Positions 19,289-23,235 of a DNA stretch of 23,235 nt are shown here, piece by piece. This DNA comes from Alphaproteobacteria bacterium (GTDB lineage Bacteria > Pseudomonadota > Alphaproteobacteria > UBA1280 > UBA12223), in assembly GCA_003450915.1 (NCBI GenBank), contig DMEM01000196.1, forward strand, positions 1 to 23,235, written 5' to 3'. Both the position numbers and the translations under genes were made by a program. The notes under the pieces were generated by a model. The model was given only the letters and a program-made list of their open reading frames with translations. It ran no database searches and was not told the origin of the DNA. How positions within the stretch are numbered: position 1 is the stretch's first letter; the number at the start of each line of letters is the position of its first letter.

Positions 19289-21889
19289 TTACATGTTTTC
19301 TAAAACTGCTTTTAGTTTATTAAGATCAGCTTCTACTTTTGCGTATTCTGCTTTACGCTGTTCAACTAATTCTGGCTTAGCTTTACTAATGAATTTTTCA
19401 TTATTAAGCATACCTGAAAGTTTATTAGCTTCAATTTGAACTTTAGCAATTTCTTTTTCAAGACGTTTTTTCTCAGCTTCAAAATCAACAATGCCTTCTA
19501 GAGGTAAAATAATTTCAAAACCGTCAACTACTGTAATACCATCAGTTTTTGTTGTATCTCTATCGATTGGTTTTAAGCTTATGATTTTAGCTAAAAATTC
19601 GATAGTTGACTGATATTTGTTTACAATTGCTTGTTGTTCAGGGTTTGCTGAACGAGTAAAGCCTGCAAATTTTTCTTTAACAGGAACTTTAACTTCAGAT
19701 CTTAAAGCACGGATCGCTGAAACAACATCAACAAGAATGTTAATTTCTTTTTGGGCAGTTGTATCAATAGCAAAAGCTTCAGGCCATGAAGCGATCATAA
19801 TTGATTCACCTGCTTTACCTGCAGTTAACTCTTGCCAAATTTCTTCAGTAATAAATGGCATTACAGGGTGGATAAGTTTTAAAGTCGCCTCTAGAATCAT
19901 ACCTAAAGTTTTACGAGTTTCAACTTTAAGAGCTTCATCATCACCTTGCATAATTGGTTTTGTTAACTCTAAGTACCAGTCACATAGAATATTCCATGTA
20001 AAGTTATAAACTCCAGCACAGTAATCATTAAATCTGAATGTGTCTAAACCAGCGTTAGCTTCTTTTAATGCTTTAGAAAATTCAGCTAAGATCCATTTGT
20101 TTAACTCATGGTTAACATCTTTATCTGTAAATTCTGGGTCAAATGTAGCATCATTCATCATTGCATATTTAGATGCGTTGAATAATTTAGTTGAAAAGTT
20201 TCTTGAACCATTTAATAGTGTTGGAGAAACTCTTAAGTTTTGACCTGGAGCTGCTTGAGTTGCTAATGTGTAACGTAGAACATCAGCACCGTATTCATTA
20301 ACAACATCTAGAGGGTCAATACCATTACCTTTTGATTTAGACATTTTTTGACCGTTACCATCAAGCACTAAAGCGTGTAGGTAAATAGTTTTAAATGGAA
20401 CTTTTCCTGTAAATTCGATTGACATCATCAGCATTCTAATAACCCAGAAGAATAAAATATCAACACCTGGCATAATAGCATGCCCTGGGTAGAATTTATC
20501 CATTTCTGGAGTTTTATGAGGCCAGCCTTGTGTAGCCATTGGCCATAATGCAGATGAGAACCATGTGTCTAAAACATCTTCATCACGTACCCAATCTGCT
20601 GGAGCGTCTTCTTCTTTACCAACAAAAATATCTGTTTTGTCTTCAGGGTTATACCATGCAGGGATTTGGTGACCCCACCATAGTTGACGAGAAATACACC
20701 AGTCTTGGTTATTAGTAAGCCAGTTTAGGGCAATTTTCTTTTGGTTTGCAGGAACAAATTCAACTTCTTCATTGTCAATTGCTTTTAAAATATTGTCAAC
20801 AAGAGGTTGAGTTTTAACATACCATTGTTCAGTTAAGAATGGTTCAGCGATTTGTCCACCACGTTCAGCAAAGCCAACTTCGTGTGTGTGGTCTTCAGTT
20901 TTAACTAGTTGACCAGATTCTTCTAGATCAGCAATAATTTGTTTACGAGCATCAAATCTGTCTAAGCCTTCATACTTACCGCCGTTTGCATTAATTGAAC
21001 CATCTTTGTTTAGAATATTAATCATTTCTAAGTTATGACGTTTACCAACTTCAAAGTCGTTATGGTCATGAGCTGGAGTGATTTTTAAAGCACCAGTTCC
21101 TTTTTCCATGTCAGCGTGTTCATCACCAACAATAATAATTTCTCTACCTACTAAAGGTAAAATAGCAAATTTACCAATAAGGTGTTTAAAGCGTTCATCA
21201 TTTGGGTTAACAGCAAGAGCTGTATCACCAAGCATAGTTTCAGGACGAGTAGTTGCAATAATTAATTTTTCATCAGAATCTTTAATTGGGTATTCAATAT
21301 ACCAAAATGAGCCTTTAACTTCTTTATGGTTTACTTCAATGTCTGAAATTGCAGTTTGCAGAACAGTATCCCAGTTTACAAGACGATTACCTTTGTAAAT
21401 TAACCCTTTAGCGTATAGTTTTGTAAATACTTCATGTACAGCTTCTGATAGGTCTTCATCCATTGTGAATTTTTCACGATCCCAAGCTGCAGAAACACCA
21501 AGCTTTTGCATTTGGTTTGAAATTGTATCGCCAGATTCTTCTTTCCATTTCCAAACTTCTTTTAAGAATTCTTCGCGGCCTAGGTCATCTTTGCTAATAC
21601 CTTCGTTAGCTAATTTTTCAACAACTTTCATTTGAGTTGCAATACCAGCATGGTCTTTACCAGGTTGATAAATGGCATCTAAGCCTCTCATGCGTGCTCT
21701 ACGAGTTAAAATATCAGGTAGAGTATTATCTAAAGCATGGCCTAAGTGTAGGCTACCTGTAACGTTTGGAGGAGGCATCATAATCGCAAAGCCTTCTTTG
21801 TCGTTCATTTTTGGCTCAAAGTATTTTTTTTCTAACCAATTTTGATAGTGTTTTTGTTCTGCAGTTTGTGCATCGTATTTATCTAACAT
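19289..21889 (-). CDS. valS: Valyl-tRNA synthetase
   Basis: Protein of 866 aa, a class I synthetase that charges tRNA-Val in the cytoplasm. PPPNVTGSLHLGHALDNTLPD carries the HIGH-type motif (HLGH, residues 48-51) and KMSKS is at 515-519 in GQKMSKSKGNGIDP. NWDTVLQTAISDIEV is typical of ValRS rather than IleRS or LeuRS. The CP1 editing region is present (ATTRPETMLGDTA). The last ~60 residues form the ValRS coiled-coil arm (EKKRLEKEIAKVQIEANKL). The RBS AGAGGA lies 8 nt upstream. It is downstream of trpS on the same strand, separated by a palindromic repeat. Confidence 0.98.
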   Translation of the reverse strand: MLDKYDAQTAEQKHYQNWLEKKYFEPKMNDKEGFAIMMPPPNVTGSLHLGHALDNTLPDILTRRARMRGLDAIYQPGKDHAGIATQMKVVEKLANEGISKDDLGREEFLKEVWKWKEESGDTISNQMQKLGVSAAWDREKFTMDEDLSEAVHEVFTKLYAKGLIYKGNRLVNWDTVLQTAISDIEVNHKEVKGSFWYIEYPIKDSDEKLIIATTRPETMLGDTALAVNPNDERFKHLIGKFAILPLVGREIIIVGDEHADMEKGTGALKITPAHDHNDFEVGKRHNLEMINILNKDGSINANGGKYEGLDRFDARKQIIADLEESGQLVKTEDHTHEVGFAERGGQIAEPFLTEQWYVKTQPLVDNILKAIDNEEVEFVPANQKKIALNWLTNNQDWCISRQLWWGHQIPAWYNPEDKTDIFVGKEEDAPADWVRDEDVLDTWFSSALWPMATQGWPHKTPEMDKFYPGHAIMPGVDILFFWVIRMLMMSIEFTGKVPFKTIYLHALVLDGNGQKMSKSKGNGIDPLDVVNEYGADVLRYTLATQAAPGQNLRVSPTLLNGSRNFSTKLFNASKYAMMNDATFDPEFTDKDVNHELNKWILAEFSKALKEANAGLDTFRFNDYCAGVYNFTWNILCDWYLELTKPIMQGDDEALKVETRKTLGMILEATLKLIHPVMPFITEEIWQELTAGKAGESIMIASWPEAFAIDTTAQKEINILVDVVSAIRALRSEVKVPVKEKFAGFTRSANPEQQAIVNKYQSTIEFLAKIISLKPIDRDTTKTDGITVVDGFEIILPLEGIVDFEAEKKRLEKEIAKVQIEANKLSGMLNNEKFISKAKPELVEQRKAEYAKVEADLNKLKAVLENM

Positions 21890-21914
21890 TTCTTTTATCC
21901 TCTTTTTCTGAAAA

Positions 21915-21983
21915 CGTCATGCTGAATTTATTTCAGCATCTCATTTTATTATCTCGAGATCCTGAATCAAGTTCAGGATGACA
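21915..21983. repeat. Compound palindromic intergenic repeat
   Basis: Two hairpins, ATGCTGAA/TTCAGCAT and ATCCTGAA/TTCAGGAT, lie in arms (21915-21943 and 21956-21983) that are themselves inverted copies: CGTCATGCTGAATTTATTTC against the reverse complement TGTCATCCTGAACTTGATTC. Repeats of the TCATCCTGAAxxxxxTTCAGGATCTC kind are widespread between genes in Alphaproteobacteria, including Rickettsia-like genomes. It fills the trpS-valS gap and may end trpS transcription or protect its mRNA 3' end. Confidence 0.75.
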
Positions 21984-22027
21984 AATAGTTTTTAAATTTT
22001 TATTTTAATTTTTTTGTTTCAGTTATT

Positions 22028-23179
22028 TTAAATAACGTCAACTAATCCCATTTTTTTTCTAACTTTACGCATTGTCTTTTCTGCGACTCGGCGAGCTTGT
22101 TCTTCGTTTTCTCGTAGAATTTCTTCTAGCTTTTTACGGTTTGCCATTAGTTCGTTGTAGATTTCTCTTTTTGGAGCCAGGTCATTATTAATAACATCAA
22201 ATAGCTCTTGTTTTGCATCACCATAACCAAAACCACCTTTTGCTAAACGCTCTTTATAATCTGCTGTTTTAGCTTCATCGGCAAATAGTTCATATAGTTG
22301 AACTAGAGTTGAGTTTTCTACATCTTTAGGTTCTTCAGGTTTTGCTGAATCGGTAATGATTTTCTTAATATAACCTTTTAGTTCCATTTCATTACAGAAA
22401 ATTGGAATATGGTTACCATAAGATTTACTCATTTTACGACCATCTAAACCTGAAATTTCTGGAGCATCATCTTTAGACTCATAATCAGGCATTGTAAATG
22501 TAGGAGAATAACGAGTATTAAATGAGTTAGCCAAGTCACGAGTCATTTCAATATGTTGGATTTGGTCTTTACCAACAGGAACCGTATTCGTGTGATATAG
22601 TAAAATATCTGCCGCCATTAAAATAGGGTATGTGTATAGACCCATGTTGATGCCAGCGTCAAGTCGTAAATTAGTCATGTCGTCAATTTGTTTGCTAATC
22701 ATTTCCTGTACTTCATATGGCTGATTAGTTTCTTTGGCGTATTCTTTGTTTTGTTCCATGAACTCAATTAGGTTGGCTGTATTTTGATCTTCCTTTATGA
22801 ATTTATATTTATTCTTATCAACAGCAGCTTTATATGAGTGAGCTCGGTTCATCATGCCTTTTGGTGTGATTGGTGTTAATAGAGTTGCTAGTTCAGCGTG
22901 TTGACGGATTGCTGATTGACGGAACATAATAACTTTTGATGGATCCATGCCGCAAGCTAAATAAGTTGCGATTAATCCATAAGAGTATTCTCTAATTTTA
23001 GCTGGCTCTAAACCACCGTTTAAAGCGTGAATATCAGGTATGAAACAGTAAATAGTTTCATTATCTTGTTTCTGGTTAATAAATTCAACCATTGGCTTGA
23101 TCGCACCGCATAGGTTTCCTAGGTGAGGCATGCCTGTGGGTTTGATACCAGTTAGAATTACTTTTTGTTCTTGGTTCAT
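22028..23179 (-). CDS. trpS: Tryptophanyl-tRNA synthetase
   Basis: Protein of 383 aa, a class I synthetase that charges tRNA-Trp. GIKPTGMPHLGN carries the HIGH-type site (PHLGN, 18-22) and KMSKS lies at 249-253 in DGRKMSKSYGNHI. GMDPSKVIMFRQSAI, YPILMAADILLYHTNTVPVGKD and QIQHIEMTRDLA are TrpRS signatures. It is longer than the ~330-aa short form, having an insertion near residues 120-165 and an extended helical C-terminus, as in the longer bacterial TrpRS type. AGGAG (23189-23193) lies 9 nt before the ATG. Confidence 0.97.
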   Translation of the reverse strand: MNQEQKVILTGIKPTGMPHLGNLCGAIKPMVEFINQKQDNETIYCFIPDIHALNGGLEPAKIREYSYGLIATYLACGMDPSKVIMFRQSAIRQHAELATLLTPITPKGMMNRAHSYKAAVDKNKYKFIKEDQNTANLIEFMEQNKEYAKETNQPYEVQEMISKQIDDMTNLRLDAGINMGLYTYPILMAADILLYHTNTVPVGKDQIQHIEMTRDLANSFNTRYSPTFTMPDYESKDDAPEISGLDGRKMSKSYGNHIPIFCNEMELKGYIKKIITDSAKPEEPKDVENSTLVQLYELFADEAKTADYKERLAKGGFGYGDAKQELFDVINNDLAPKREIYNELMANRKKLEEILRENEEQARRVAEKTMRKVRKKMGLVDVI

Positions 23180-23235
23180 AATGTTTTTCTCCTGGAAATG
23201 TTTTTTATAAATATCTTTTCATTTTTTTTAACCAT

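Noticed and set aside
23176..23235. A 20-codon minus-strand frame open to the window edge, ending in a TGA that overlaps the trpS ATG
   Set aside because: It may be the tail of an upstream gene, but 19 AT-rich residues cannot be told from chance, and the trpS RBS lies inside it.

Overview
The window is an AT-rich bacterial chromosome segment built around the S10 and spc ribosomal-protein gene clusters. The ribosomal proteins look alphaproteobacterial: L29 has a KFQKAAGQLE core, L23 ends in a DLTAGL-type tail, and S14 is the zinc-free ~100-residue form. Low GC, frequent AGA arginine codons, palindromic repeats and a possible in-frame palindromic insertion recall the AT-rich, often host-associated alphaproteobacteria (Rickettsiales- or Holosporales-like). 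The order is an inference and was not tested.

Layout. 1-303: terminator of an upstream gene, a strong sigma-70 promoter and a structured S10 leader. 304-6011: rpsJ, rplC, rplD, rplW, rplB, rpsS, rplV, rpsC, rplP, rpmC, rpsQ, rplN, rplX in canonical order, closed by a terminator. 6074-9348: first interruption of the spc cluster, with an unknown protein, a Nudix hydrolase, a stand-alone terminated unit holding a degenerate structured RNA, a small membrane protein and a drug/metabolite-transporter-like membrane protein fused to a GGDEF domain. 9362-10325: new promoter, rplE, rpsN. 10326-12580: second interruption, with terminators, palindromes, two copies of a pseudoknot-forming RNA element and four small ORFs, three of which have their own terminators. 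12632-15483: another promoter, nearly identical to the rplE one, then rpsH, rplF, rplR, rpsE, rpmD, rplO and a terminator. secY does not follow rplO. 15484-18304: a superinfection-immunity-family membrane protein, a Nudix pseudogene with an early nonsense codon, a multi-spanning membrane protein, a pseudopilin-like protein with a duplicated N-terminus, and a Cys-rich unknown. 18305-23179 (minus strand): a membrane protein, valS and trpS, with a compound palindromic repeat between the last two.

How it works together. In most bacteria rplN to secY is one transcript. Here gene order is kept, but the string is cut into three units, each with its own promoter (TTGAAA-17-TATAAT before rpsJ; TTGATT-16-TATAAT before rplE and rpsH). 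The intervening genes are unrelated to translation, and no transposase or integrase gene is visible. The best candidate for something undescribed is the RNA element at 10684-10758 and 11815-11889: a 7-bp stem with compensatory changes between copies, whose invariant GUUAGUGG loop can pair with an invariant downstream CCGCUAGC, giving an H-type pseudoknot with a conserved A-rich crossing loop. A second candidate is the pseudopilin gene, where an RBS-plus-start segment is duplicated in frame around a 106-bp two-hairpin insert.
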